A stretch of DNA of 42,116 nt from Saccoglossus kowalevskii. Taxonomy: Eukaryota > Hemichordata > Enteropneusta > Harrimaniidae. This document shows, piece by piece, positions 31,894 to 41,717 of the stretch. Position 1 is the stretch's first letter. Every line of letters begins with the position of its first letter. The position numbers and the translations under genes are program-made. The notes below the pieces were generated by a model. That model was not told the DNA's origin and made no database searches. It saw nothing but the letters and a program-made list of their open reading frames with translations. Location of the stretch: positions 63,998-106,113 of the forward strand of contig NW_003120425.1 of assembly GCF_000003605.2 (NCBI RefSeq), read 5' to 3'.

Positions 31894-32557
31894 TTAGCTC
31901 CGCTGTCGACTGTCGATATGAGTGATTGTCCGTCGGTGTCCGTCGTCGTCCGTGTCAATGTTTTACTTTTTCGACTTCTTCTTGAAAAATACAAGCCTGA
32001 ATGCTATGATACTTTGTGTATATGTACCTTAGGTAGACCTCTCGTAGTTTTGTTCATTTCATGATGATATCTTCAATTCTCTAATTTTGGTGAATATTTT
32101 TGTCATTTTTGGTAAAAAGTGATATTTTCGACTTCTTTTAAAAAATGCATGTCCGATTGCTTTGATATTAAATATATAGCTACTACATGTGGACCTCTTT
32201 CAGATGTGTTCATTTCGTGTTGATATCTTTAATTATCTAATTTTAGTGAATATTTTTGGTAAAAGTGATATTTTCGACTTCTTTTTAAAAAATGCATGTC
32301 CGATTGCTTTGATATTACATATATAGATACTACATGTGAGCCTCTTTCAGATTTGTTCATTTTGTGGTGATATCTTTAATTATCTAATTTTGATGAATAT
32401 TTTTGTCATTTTTGGTGAAAAGTGATATTTTTGAATTCTTGTTGAAAACAGCAAGTCTGGTTGCTTTGATACTATACATATTGTTCATTTTCTTCTGTTT
32501 TTTAATTGAAATGTGCATTACTAACAGCGGAGCTATCTCAGCCGACAGGCTGCTTGT
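31894..32557 (+). mobile_element. Pearl-like element, copy E, longest
   Basis: Starts TAGCTCCGCTGTCGACTGTC; the hairpin partner AGCGGAGCT is deleted here. The CCGTCGGTGTCCGTCGTCGT tract lies near 31930-31955. About three internal units follow, with GCATGTCCGATTGCTTTGAT at about 32146 and again at about 32292. The 3' end is AACAGCGGAGCTATCTCAGC, then CAGCC-GACA-GGCTG and CTTGT. The ORF at 31849-32064 spans its 5' part and is not credible. Confidence 0.8.
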
Positions 32558-35500
32558 TTAAAAATTGGCTTAATTTTAGATCTTAATCCAAGTATTAACT
32601 GTTCTTCATTTCATGTGTCTAACTCTTTCCATGATTCAATGTGATTTGTTTGAGGTGATAATAATAGTTTCCAGGTTAGGCTGGACACAGATTGGAGCCT
32701 ATGTCATGGGATGTATGTATTCGTGCAGTGATTCAGATGCTCAATGGACAACTGCTATTTGCTGGTATTTTTTTTTTAAATGTTCACATTTTGTTCAATC
32801 ATCTCAGACAATGAATCTTTGTGTTTTCAGTTACCTCAACTGTTTTACACCTAAAATATGGCAAATGATTCGTAATGTCCCATGATGCTCTTTGCCATTT
32901 TTAACAAAATTTTCTAAGCTGAATTAGTAATGGAACTCCTATATGTTACAAATGTTTTTCCACTGATACTTGATAAAGTGTTATCAGAAATGTGTTCTGA
33001 TTTCAGATTTCAGATTGTATGAGTTACAGTACTTGGATAGAAAAGAATTACATGTATGAATGTCACAACATATCTTGAGGAAAACTAGCATTTATACAAT
33101 TCAACATCCTATTCACTTTTTCCCCAGTGTTCTCATTTGTTCAAAATTGTGTATAATTCTATGATTATTTGCCTTCAGCAAGATTCGTAGTCAGGATGCA
33201 AAATTTGATATCCAATTGCTACATTCTTGTGCACTGAAGAATGCATAATATGAGTAAAAAGTAGAATAATCCTGCCACCTTTGGTGCTGTTATTTCCTAA
33301 TCATATCAATATTTGGTTCAATTTAAATCAATACTTTTGTAAGAACTACATGTACGCATGTACACACACATCAATGAATATTAACAGATTTTATAGATCG
33401 GGGTAGAGGGGGGCAGTTTTTCAAGAAAATGATTGTTATTTTTTAATGAATAGCAGCTATGTTGATGATGCTTTTATCATTGGTTTCTGTAGTAGAGATA
33501 TCTCATATTGTAGTCTATTGTGATAGGGTAAAAAAATGATATACATTTTGCATAATTTTTTAAAAGTGCTTACAATTTAATTTAATATTCAAATATGCTA
33601 TAACTTTGCTGTATTCTATGAAACTATTTCAAAAATATCCATTTTTGTATAATATTTTACTAATTTTGCCATTTTTACATTTTTTAAAATACAACAGAAT
33701 GTTGTTCATTATTTTAAACTATTTTCTTGATAATCCCAAAAAATTGTCATGTGATTAATGAGAATGTTTTTCATAAAATTAGGCTTCTACTTTACTTTTA
33801 AATAATTACATAACATATGGTAGGTTTCAATGAATATTCAATGATTTGGGTGGGATGTTATATTTCATGATTTGAAAAGAATCCAAAACCTCATAACATA
33901 TTGCCATATAATTAATTGTGATATTTTATTTATCCAAAGCATGCAGAATAATAAATTGCAAAAATAAATGTATTACTCAGTAATAAAAGTAATCAGTTGT
34001 GGCATGTGTTTTCGTCGTATATATTTTGCAACATTTTGAGATCAGAGTTCTTTATGTATGTAATGAATTTTACATTACAAGGTTATTGTCTTATTTATTT
34101 ATTTTTCTTGTTCTGTTTTTGACCAGAGCTTTGGGTCTAACTCACGTACTGGTATGCCCAAAGACAGTACTTCAGAAATACTGACTAACACATACTGACA
34201 TTGATGCAGCCACATACTGTCTAATGCATACTTTGCGGTATCCTCATAACAACTATATTATTAAGTCTTATATCATCTTTAACTACCAGATGTGTAATTA
34301 TTTATGAGAATGTGATTTGTGTTTATTATATAAATATGATTTGATCTCTTCTACTGGTCTTTTCATGTCTATGTTCATATTGTTATTGCTACACAACCTT
34401 ATCGTCAAACGTTTTACTTCAAACAATCCCAAAAACGAACATACAGTAAATAAATAAATAAGTAAATAAATAAATAACAAAATGAATATTTTGAAAATAA
34501 ATTTAGAAAGTCTTGTAATATTTATAGTAATAGTTTTGTTAAGTGTGCTCATGAATGAATTATGAAGGACACACAGTGTAATTTAAATGTGAATTATGAA
34601 CTTGATGTATAGTAGATTTCAACCTGGAAACTATTCATTTCCTGGATATCTTAGGACATTGATTTATTTTAATTAAAAAGAAAAAGGGTTCTTCTCAAAA
34701 ATTGTCATCTTGAGATTTTAAATTTATTTCCAAATACGTTTTTTTTTTATAATTTTGATGGTAATTTTAACCAAAATAAAAAAGTTTAGGAAAATAGAAG
34801 GAATATGTAATTTTGAGTAATTCTGACTGGAGTATTTCTACCTCATGAAAACCTCATGAAAACTGTAACATGTTCACTCATTCTAATGGTATATCATAAT
34901 AACAATAATAAATTCACATTTTATTTGATTTTGAGTATGGTTCAGCACCATCTCTTGCACAGAATTAATTCTTCATCCAATATGGCAATGTGGGTTGTTC
35001 ATTATTATGTTTTTAAAAAATAGTGGGTAATACCTGCAGACAATGGGAATTTACATTTATTTGGTTCTGAATTAATAAGACCGGAGATCTCACCCGGCAT
35101 AAGTGGCATATAACGATACATTGGTTTATTTCGTGAAATTAACACCTCATTGTTTGGGACTTGAAAAAAACAGATTATTTTGGTTACTCTCTTCTAAAAC
35201 ATGTAATTCTCATTATTTAAATATATGTCTTTGTTCATACCTGAAAAACTAAAAAAATATTGTTTTGACTTGAATAAGAAATACATATTTGTATTAGTGA
35301 CTTAGCTTATTAATATCGATTATAAACTTATTAATATTCAAAAATGACCAGCGTTCCAATTAGACTGTTGAGATCACTTATAGTAGTGTACACAAAACTT
35401 CACAAAATGGCTCATTGACAATACTCATTCAGGTGAACTGGTTTACCGTCATTAAATAGAAATTATTTTTACATTATAATTACAAATGTTATGTATCTGA

Positions 35501-35750
35501 CAATCCTTTGATTTATGTAAGTCTTAGTAGTCATGACATTTACTAATGTTTATCTCTTTATCGTGTTCTTATTTTCCATGATACCTCATCCCACTTTTAT
35601 GGATTAATCTGAAGATTTGAGATGACCCCTCATCTTCAGCTTTGATAAGTGTATGTTTAAAAATAGACATAGATCTTGATATAATATTATCCCTTCTTTG
35701 TATATTTTAATGTTTTTGTCATTTATTTATCACTATTAATGGTTTAACTG
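32558..35750. other. Long AT-rich stretch without a recognised gene
   Basis: A 90-codon ORF (32613-32885) has no recognisable domain; an acceptor-like TTTGTGTTTTCAG falls inside it near 32830. An (AAAT)n-type tract occupies about 34446-34478 and explains the Leu/Ile-rich minus-strand ORF there. No gene supported. Confidence 0.5.
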
Positions 35751-36315
35751 TAAGGAGCCACCATTATCTTAAGAGAGGGGTAATGAATAGCTCACATGTA
35801 AGGGATAAACCATTAACTTAAAGAGCGGTAGTCGTCGTGCCGCATCCTGTTCGATATGGGAATCATAGCAACATATACAATGCGTGTATTTGTTTATTTA
35901 CATGAAATTCGAACACCCGCTGCGCGACGACCACCACGCTTTAAGAGAGGGGCGCGTGTAAGGGATCAACCATAATCTTAAGAGAGGGGCTGTGAATGGC
36001 TCGCATGTAAGGGATAAACCATAATCTTAAGAGAGGGGCTGTGAATGGCTCGCATGTAAGGGATCAACCATAATCTTAAGAGGGGCTGTGAATGGCTCAC
36101 ATGTTTTTGTAAGGGATCAACCATAATCTTAAGAGGGGCTGTGAATGGCTCACATGTAAGGGATCAACCATAATCTTAGGAGCTGTGTTATAGATGACTG
36201 CATGTAAGGGATAAACCATTATCTTAAGGGAGGGGTGATGAATGGCTCAAATGTAAGAGATCAATCATTATCTTAAGGTGGTACATGTATGAGTGGATAA
36301 ACTGTAAGAGATCTA
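35751..36315 (+). repeat. Minisatellite, 49-bp period, about 9 units, interrupted by a transposon
   Basis: The clean unit is 36008-36056. It reads TAAGGGATAAACCATAATC, TTAAGAGAGGGGCTGTG and AATGGCTCGCATG, and the next unit starts at 36057. Outer units are more diverged. Each unit holds one TTAA, and one of these was the target of the MITE at 35818-35944. Non-coding. Confidence 0.9.
35818..35944. mobile_element. TTAA-flanked MITE inserted in the 49-bp array
   Basis: TTAA at 35818-35821 and at 35941-35944 bracket 119 bp. The ends are inverted: AGAGCGGTAGTCGTCGTGC on the left versus AGCGTGGTGGTCGTCGCGC (reverse complement of the right end), 15 of 19 matching. The sequence outside joins into a normal array unit (...AACC-TTAA-GAGAGGGG...), so the TTAA is a true target duplication. 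TTAA duplication is the hallmark of piggyBac-type transposition. There is no ORF, so it is non-autonomous. Other copies or pieces: 3583-3686, 36846-36885 and 39196-39244. Confidence 0.85.
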
Positions 36316-36845
36316 GATTTGGGGGGGATTATGAAAGCTTCCAATATTTCAGCTTAACCTTCCGGTTGCCAAAGTCACTGCTGATTAACCAAAGTTCAAA
36401 CCAAAGAATAATTATAACATACAGCCTTTGGCTAGCCAATCTGATAGTAATTAAATGAGTTTATTTAACTGATTACAACTTCATTTATGTACGTGGTCAC
36501 TAATATTGAGGAATTTAATCCCAATTAAAAACTTTTAGTAGTGTAAACTTTCATTGCCAGGAGCAGTTTTACACCATGACCCTATGATTAGTGGTATGAG
36601 TACACAGTTTCTATTTATAATAGTTTTGAGTTTCAACAAAAAATATTACCTCCATACATCACATGGTAATTTGCCAATCACAGCATTTCATTGCACCATT
36701 CGTAGCTTATGTTTATTAGGACTGTCAAATTATTAAAATTTGACTGATGCAAACTGCTTTTATTTCACAAAAGGACAAACATTCATGAATACTTTGTAGC
36801 ATAGTAGAATTCAGTGGGATCCCTAAATGTCAGGGGTCATCGTGC
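36316..36845. other. AT-rich DNA without a recognised gene
   Basis: The 60-codon ORF at 36554-36736 has no supporting feature. Nothing else seen. Confidence 0.5.
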
Positions 36846-36885
36846 AGTGGTCACCGCACAGCGAGTGTTGAATTTTGTGCACAGA
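36846..36885 (-). repeat. End fragment of the TTAA-type MITE
   Basis: GTGCAGTGGTCACCGCACAG followed by CGAGTGTTGAATTTT aligns with the right terminus of the 35818-35944 element read on the other strand (GCGTGGTGGTCGTCGCGCAG, CGGGTGTTCGAATTT). The outer TTAA is not preserved. A relic. Confidence 0.45.
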
Positions 36886-36934
36886 AGCATTGCATTTTAC
36901 ACATATTGTATGCATCCCAGGTTTTTTTTTTACA

Positions 36935-37134
36935 AAAAAACTGCAAGAGGGAGCACTGCAATTCAGCTGCACCACCAAGTGGGGGAGATAGGGTTCTCCC
37001 TACCTGGGTGTGGAGTTTTCGATAATTGTAAGTTAAAATGGAGCATTCTATGGCTTCCTTGGGGCCAAAATTACTGTCAGACAGGTCACAGTTGAAGACT
37101 GTGGCCACATGCGATACCTGGTCAATCAGAATTT
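36935..37134 (-). repeat. Dispersed repeat, copy 2 (inverted partner 23822-24009)
   Basis: The minus strand reads AAAATTCTGATTGACCAGG at its start and GCTCCCTCTTGCAGTTTTTT at its end, as in the other copy. It has 12 more bases in the middle (TATCGAAAACTCCACACCCA instead of a 9-base stretch). The 85-codon minus-strand and 93-codon plus-strand frames across it are judged non-coding because substitutions between copies fall evenly on all codon positions. Confidence 0.75.
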
Positions 37135-37400
37135 TTTATTTTTTTACAAAAATGGCCCTTTTAAACATTTCCTCATTGCGAACCTATTAAATCTTGAATA
37201 TTTCACATGGTGACAAATTTAACAGATTACAGAATTTGAACTTGACTGAAGATAGCCGTAATCTTGAGTACAGCACATCACATAGTTCTCATGGAGCTTA
37301 TTATCTACAGAGAAATCTCTCACTTCTAGGGAATCATGAGATACCTTTTATTATTACATATGTACTGCAGTTTATTTTGATTCGTCCCTGAAATCAAAAT

Positions 37401-37665
37401 CGGTATTTCCACACCTCGTATGCAAATGAGTCTGAGAGCAAACAAAGTAGTCCCTTCAGGAGTACCGTTTTTCGAAACATAGCAGAAATAAACAATATTT
37501 AAGAACTACAATATTTTTCTCTTGGGGTAATATACTTGCCGAGTGAAATGAAATTTGAACAACAGTAATGGTACTCTTTGACAGTCACTTATTATGACAA
37601 AAACTAATTTGCATATCACCCATGCAATAATGTTTTCGGTATTTTCACGGTCTATATGCAAATGA
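37401..37665 (+). promoter_or_regulatory. CpG-bearing region with three ATGCAAAT octamers
   Basis: ATGCAAAT lies at 37420-37427 and 37656-37663, and its reverse complement ATTTGCAT at 37607-37614. The two direct copies sit in a longer repeated context: CGGTATTT(T/C)CAC, a few bases, then TATGCAAATGA, 236-237 bp apart. ATGCAAAT is the classic binding site of POU-domain (Oct) factors. The region is upstream of the CpG-rich ORF at 37900. Promoter or enhancer function is inferred. Confidence 0.35.
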
Positions 37666-37899
37666 ACATGGTAGTTCCATTGGCTACCGAACTATTTTTA
37701 TTCTGTAAACACATTTTCGTCTCCTATTTTTGTCCGGTTCAAATCGTTCAGCAACGTTACGTTTTTGGCATGTTAGGTGTACATCTCATGGAATATTACG
37801 ATTGGGAAAACTTAATGTATGTTGACCACTTGGAAACTGAGTTTTATAAACCTTGAAGGGCTCTCGGAAGATCCACCCGCTGTAAAATCAGCGATTACT

Positions 37900-38106
37900 A
37901 TGGAGCCGCAATCATCAACATCGAGATACCAGGAGGTTTCTGCTGGCGACGTTGCAGCAGTTCCAAATAAAGATTACCAATGCCAAATGAGCTTCGCTCG
38001 TGAAAGTACGGCCACAGGATACACCGTATCACTCGTGAAAATAACTTCCATACGCAACGAAAGCCACGGACAGGGTGTGGGGTTCTGTCATATTGTCAAA
38101 AAATAA
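37900..38106 (+). CDS. 68-codon ORF in a CpG-rich island, unknown product
   Basis: The chosen ATG at 37900 has G at +4 (ACTATGG); the same frame is open further 5' to an ATG at 37819. It reads MEPQSSTSRYQEVSAGDVAA, contains QCQMSFARES and ends HIVKK-TAA. AATAAA overlaps the stop (38102-38107) and recurs at 38118. About 15 CpGs fall in some 220 bp, far above the surrounding DNA, and the residue mix is hydrophilic and balanced rather than F/I/K/N-rich. No domain recognised. It could be a small gene, a first coding exon (no strong donor seen), or a fragment of a mobile element. Confidence 0.35.
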   Translation: MEPQSSTSRYQEVSAGDVAAVPNKDYQCQMSFARESTATGYTVSLVKITSIRNESHGQGVGFCHIVKK

Positions 38107-39195
38107 ATTCTCAAACCAATAAATTAAATAAAAATAAAGTCATCAATTTGCTTTTAAAAATTAGTGCACAATAGCTATGAAATGTAAGCCACCAGTGTCA
38201 CAATTATGAAGATGCTTTCATTTAATAGTAAATTTGCGTTATAATCAATCATTCATTGTTTATCATGTGTACATATGTTTTTGACAGTTTCTACTCAAGT
38301 ACACACAAAGTGGTTTGATTAACATTATAATGATTCTTGTATCAATATTAAGGACAATTAGCCCTGTAGATGTGGTAAAAATTTAACTGGGTTACAATAC
38401 AAATATTGATCTGTGATAATGAAACCAGACAATCTTAGCAGTCATTGTCACTAATCAATAAATTATCAAGAATATTATATTTTTTTTTTGAACTACAAAC
38501 ATATCCTGCTCTTGTGACTGTAGGTTTCTTGTTACTGCCAAAAGAGGGCGCTGTTTTTTTCACATCACTACTCGTCTTTGACTCGATATAATTGTTACGC
38601 CACTTTTATTTTCCCAAGCTGAACAAAGAAATATATCAGGGAAATATAGTATTCAGCCCTATGCTTACAATTTGTGTTGACCCGATGGCAGCATGGCAGC
38701 ATTTTGGCTCAAGAGGGCGCTTATCACATCTATAGGGCGTTTAAAAAAAAAAAATTATTAGCGAAGACAGTAAATTTAAACTAATTTTAACATTTATGCT
38801 TTATTCTCTTATTATACATTCTGTTCGTAGTCTCAGCTTTGCAGAAAAAAAAAACATGATGAATTCTTAATTAGCTTGGTAGGTTAGTGACCCGCATTAT
38901 TAAATTCACATTCAATTCACTTGCAGGTCTCATCGGATAATAGTAAAATTAATTGAACATTTATAAGACGGCTTAATCCTTTGAGATGGATTGATTAGAT
39001 TGTCAAGTTTCTCCAGCTACATGTAACTCCTGTCTAATTACTGTAGACTTATTAATTATTCACCAGGATTTAACTTAGCTATTTCTGCTGATCAGTGAAA
39101 TCTGCTGAATAAAATCTAGGTGAACATGTTAAAATTATAATTTACAACAGAAGTGAAAACCATGTGAATTCTAACACGTGTAAAATACATTGCTT
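38107..39195. other. AT-rich DNA without a recognised gene
   Basis: Holds two CTCF-like motifs (38538 and 38712) and AATAAA signals just after the ORF at 37900-38106. No other coding or RNA feature supported. Confidence 0.5.
38538..38551 (+). promoter_or_regulatory. CTCF-like motif
   Basis: CCAAAAGAGGGCGC matches 12 of 14 positions of the CTCF core CCASYAGRKGGCRS, and CTG follows. A weaker match, AGAGGGCGC, lies 169 bp downstream (38712-38720) in the same orientation, and another AGAGGGCGCT at 22239-22248. CTCF is conserved in bilaterians, but use here is inference; the 10-mer could also belong to a dispersed repeat. Confidence 0.3.
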
Positions 39196-39244
39196 GTTTG
39201 AATGAAATTCGAACACGGGCTGTGCGATGACCACCGCGCTTTAA
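39196..39244. mobile_element. Truncated TTAA-type MITE (right end)
   Basis: ATGAAATTCGAACACGGGCT followed by GTGCGATGACCACCGCGCT and TTAA (39241-39244). This matches the right end of 35818-35944 nearly base for base. The left part is missing. Confidence 0.65.
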
Positions 39245-39660
39245 CGCATATGGTTATAGGTTAAAATCATTATTTTTCCTACCGACATTACAGTTTTACA
39301 AATTAATATTGTAGTTTCTTTGCCTTTTGGACCAAATGGACAAAGATTCCAATCGACTACAGAAATTGGATTAAAATTAAGGAAAACAAATTTAAAATAT
39401 TATGTTGGATTTTGTGAAAGATGGCAATTACTACTGTCAGCTATTGCCTGAAATATCATTTGGTAATTAATGCAGATGAAGGCCTATTTTCAGAAATATT
39501 ATTCGGTAATTACTAAAATGATATACATCACTGAAATTTGTTAACAGTTAACAATTAAATTATAAACTGTATTAACCTAACAGCTCCTGATGGGTATTAT
39601 CACTGGTAACAGCTATTAAAGGGTTTCTTACATACATGTAGTCCTTAGAAAACATGATTT
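39245..39660. other. AT-rich spacer without a recognised gene
   Basis: No ORF, repeat or RNA gene supported before the 34-bp array. Confidence 0.5.
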
Positions 39661-40638
39661 GATAAACTGTGCTATATCTTCATTACATCACCTTGATAAA
39701 CTGTACTATATCTTCATTACATCACCTTGATAAACTGTGCTATATCTTCATTACATCACCTTGATAAACTGTGCTATATCTTCATTACATCACCTTGATA
39801 TACTGCTATATCTTCATTACATCACCTTGATAAACTGGATTATATCTTTATTACATCACTTTGATATACTGTACTATATCTTCATTACATCACCTTGATA
39901 AACTGTGCTATATCTTCATTACATCACCTTGATAAACTGTGCTATATCTTCATTACATCACCTTGATAAACTGTGCTATATCTTCATTACATCACCTTGA
40001 TATACTGATATATCTTCATTACATCACCTTGATAAACTGGACTATATCTTTATTACATCACTTTGATATACTGTGCTATATCTTCATTACATCACCTTGA
40101 TAAACTGTGCTATATCTTCATGACATCACCTTGATAAACTGTGCTATATCTTCATTACATCACCTTGATAAACTGTGCTATATCTTCATTACATCACTTT
40201 GATAAACTGTGCTATATCTTTATTACATCACTTTGATATACTGTGCTATATCTTCATTACATCACCTTGATAAACTGTGCTATATCTTCATTACATCACC
40301 TTGATATACTGCTATATCTTCATTACATCACTTTGATATACTGTGCTATATCTTCATTACATCACTTTGATATACTGTGCTATATCTTCATTACATCACC
40401 TTGATAAACTGTGCTATATCTTCATTACATCACCTTGATAAACTGGGCTATATCTTTATTACATCACTTTTATATACTGTGCTATATCTTCATTACATCA
40501 CTTTGATATACTGTGCTATATCTTCATTACATCACCTTGATAAACTGGGCTATATCTTTATTACATCACTTTGATATACTGTGCTATTTCTTCATTACAT
40601 CACCTTGATAAACTGTGCTATATCTTCATTACATCACC
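39661..40638 (+). repeat. Minisatellite, 34-bp period, about 29 copies
   Basis: The unit contains CTTGATAAACTGTGCTATAT and CTTCATTACATCAC; CTTGATA at 39726 recurs two units later at 39794 (68 bp). Variant units lacking TG (32 bp, CTTGATATACTGC) start at 39794, 39996 and 40300, that is 202 and 304 bp apart. Each of the first two is followed by the same run of variant units (CTGGAT or CTGGAC, then TCTTTATT, then CTTTGATATACTG), showing higher-order duplication. The 65-codon ORF inside is a repeat artefact. Confidence 0.95.
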
Positions 40639-41631
40639 TCCAGCTCAGCTGACTTAGCTATGAGGTGCTGCACAGAATACTCTGATTGTAATCTCAGGCA
40701 TTCTATCATGGGAATTTGTGTAATACTGTTCACAGATAAATAAAATAGCAATTGTATTCAATTTTCTGCTTGACTTAATGAGGGAATCTGGGTAGTTTTG
40801 TCTGGGCTGTTTGAATTAATGGAATTTCAGACAAATAAATTATTTATTTATTTATTTGTAGAAACTTTCATTTTCATTGAGGGAACATTTCGTTCTTTTG
40901 TTATAGTCAATTTATTTAATTTGTTCAATAGTAGTCAGAAGAAATAATTTCTAAGGGCTTATAGTGTAAATTTAATATGAAATTAGAGATATCAATTTTG
41001 TGCAGTAAACAATTCTACAACTTACACTTACAGTAACATCAATTACTGAAAATTGTTTCCAATTGCTTTATATTTTTTAACTCTTGGAAAAAGTGTATCA
41101 TGCCCAAAAAATATTAAGTTGTTTTTATCAATATGAATTTTAATTTGATGTCGTTGTTATTTGATGACATTATTGATATGTGTGTGGGTTATATTAGTTG
41201 TACATGGGGCTGATAAGAATCAATTGAAAGGTCACAATTTTGAATGTCACACAGATAATGTCAGTGAATTCAACATTAATTACATATTGAAAAAACATCA
41301 AATTACTGATTAACATCAAACGAGGAGTTGGGACAAGTTTTATTACTCTAAAATTAAGACAAATGTGATCGGCTACATTTCAGGCTATGCAGTTCAAATA
41401 GCTGTCTACAAAGATTTCTTTCTTAGGGGTCTTCTCATGTTGTCAGTAATTGTGTGTTACAGTGCATGTCTTTACAAGTTGGAAAAAAAACACAATATTT
41501 TTGTAATACTGTGCATTGTCTATTATTGAAATGCTGCATTTTGACAACAAACCCTTCATTATTTATTCAGGGTAAGAAATCTTGGGTTGACCAGGGTGTT
41601 CGCTTTCATAATAGGCTTGACTATGTCTCTT
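40639..41631. other. AT-rich DNA without a recognised gene
   Basis: (ATTT)n-type tract near 40839-40858. The 63-codon ORF at 41454-41645 has no supporting feature. Nothing else supportable. Confidence 0.5.
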
Positions 41632-41717
41632 CCATTATTGCATAAATCCTCGTCCTTGCCCTGCTATCCCATTATTGCATACATCTCTGTCCTTGCCCTG
41701 TTATCCCATTATTGCAT
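41632..41717 (+). repeat. Short tandem repeat, 37-bp period, 2.3 copies, at the LINE boundary
   Basis: CCATTATTGCATA begins at 41632, 41669 and 41706. The intervening TCCTCGTCCTTGCCCTGCTA and TCTCTGTCCTTGCCCTGTTA are near-identical. The third partial copy ends exactly where the (AAT)n tail of the LINE begins. Confidence 0.85.

Noticed and set aside
32613-32885. 90-codon ORF with several Cys and Trp residues
   Set aside because: No family resemblance, no CpG or codon signal different from the background, and a likely acceptor site inside it. Left as chance.
34298-34552. 84-codon minus-strand ORF with a LFIYLLIYLF stretch
   Set aside because: The hydrophobic run is the (AAAT)n microsatellite at about 34446-34478 read backwards.
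36814-37108. 93-codon (+) and 85-codon (-) overlapping ORFs
   Set aside because: Both fall on a dispersed repeat. Comparison with the copy at 23822-24009 shows changes at all codon positions, and the shared frame begins with GTG, not ATG.
40377-40574. 65-codon ORF with LHYITLI/SSLHHLDKL repeats
   Set aside because: Direct product of the 34-bp array; it opens and closes with unit variants only.
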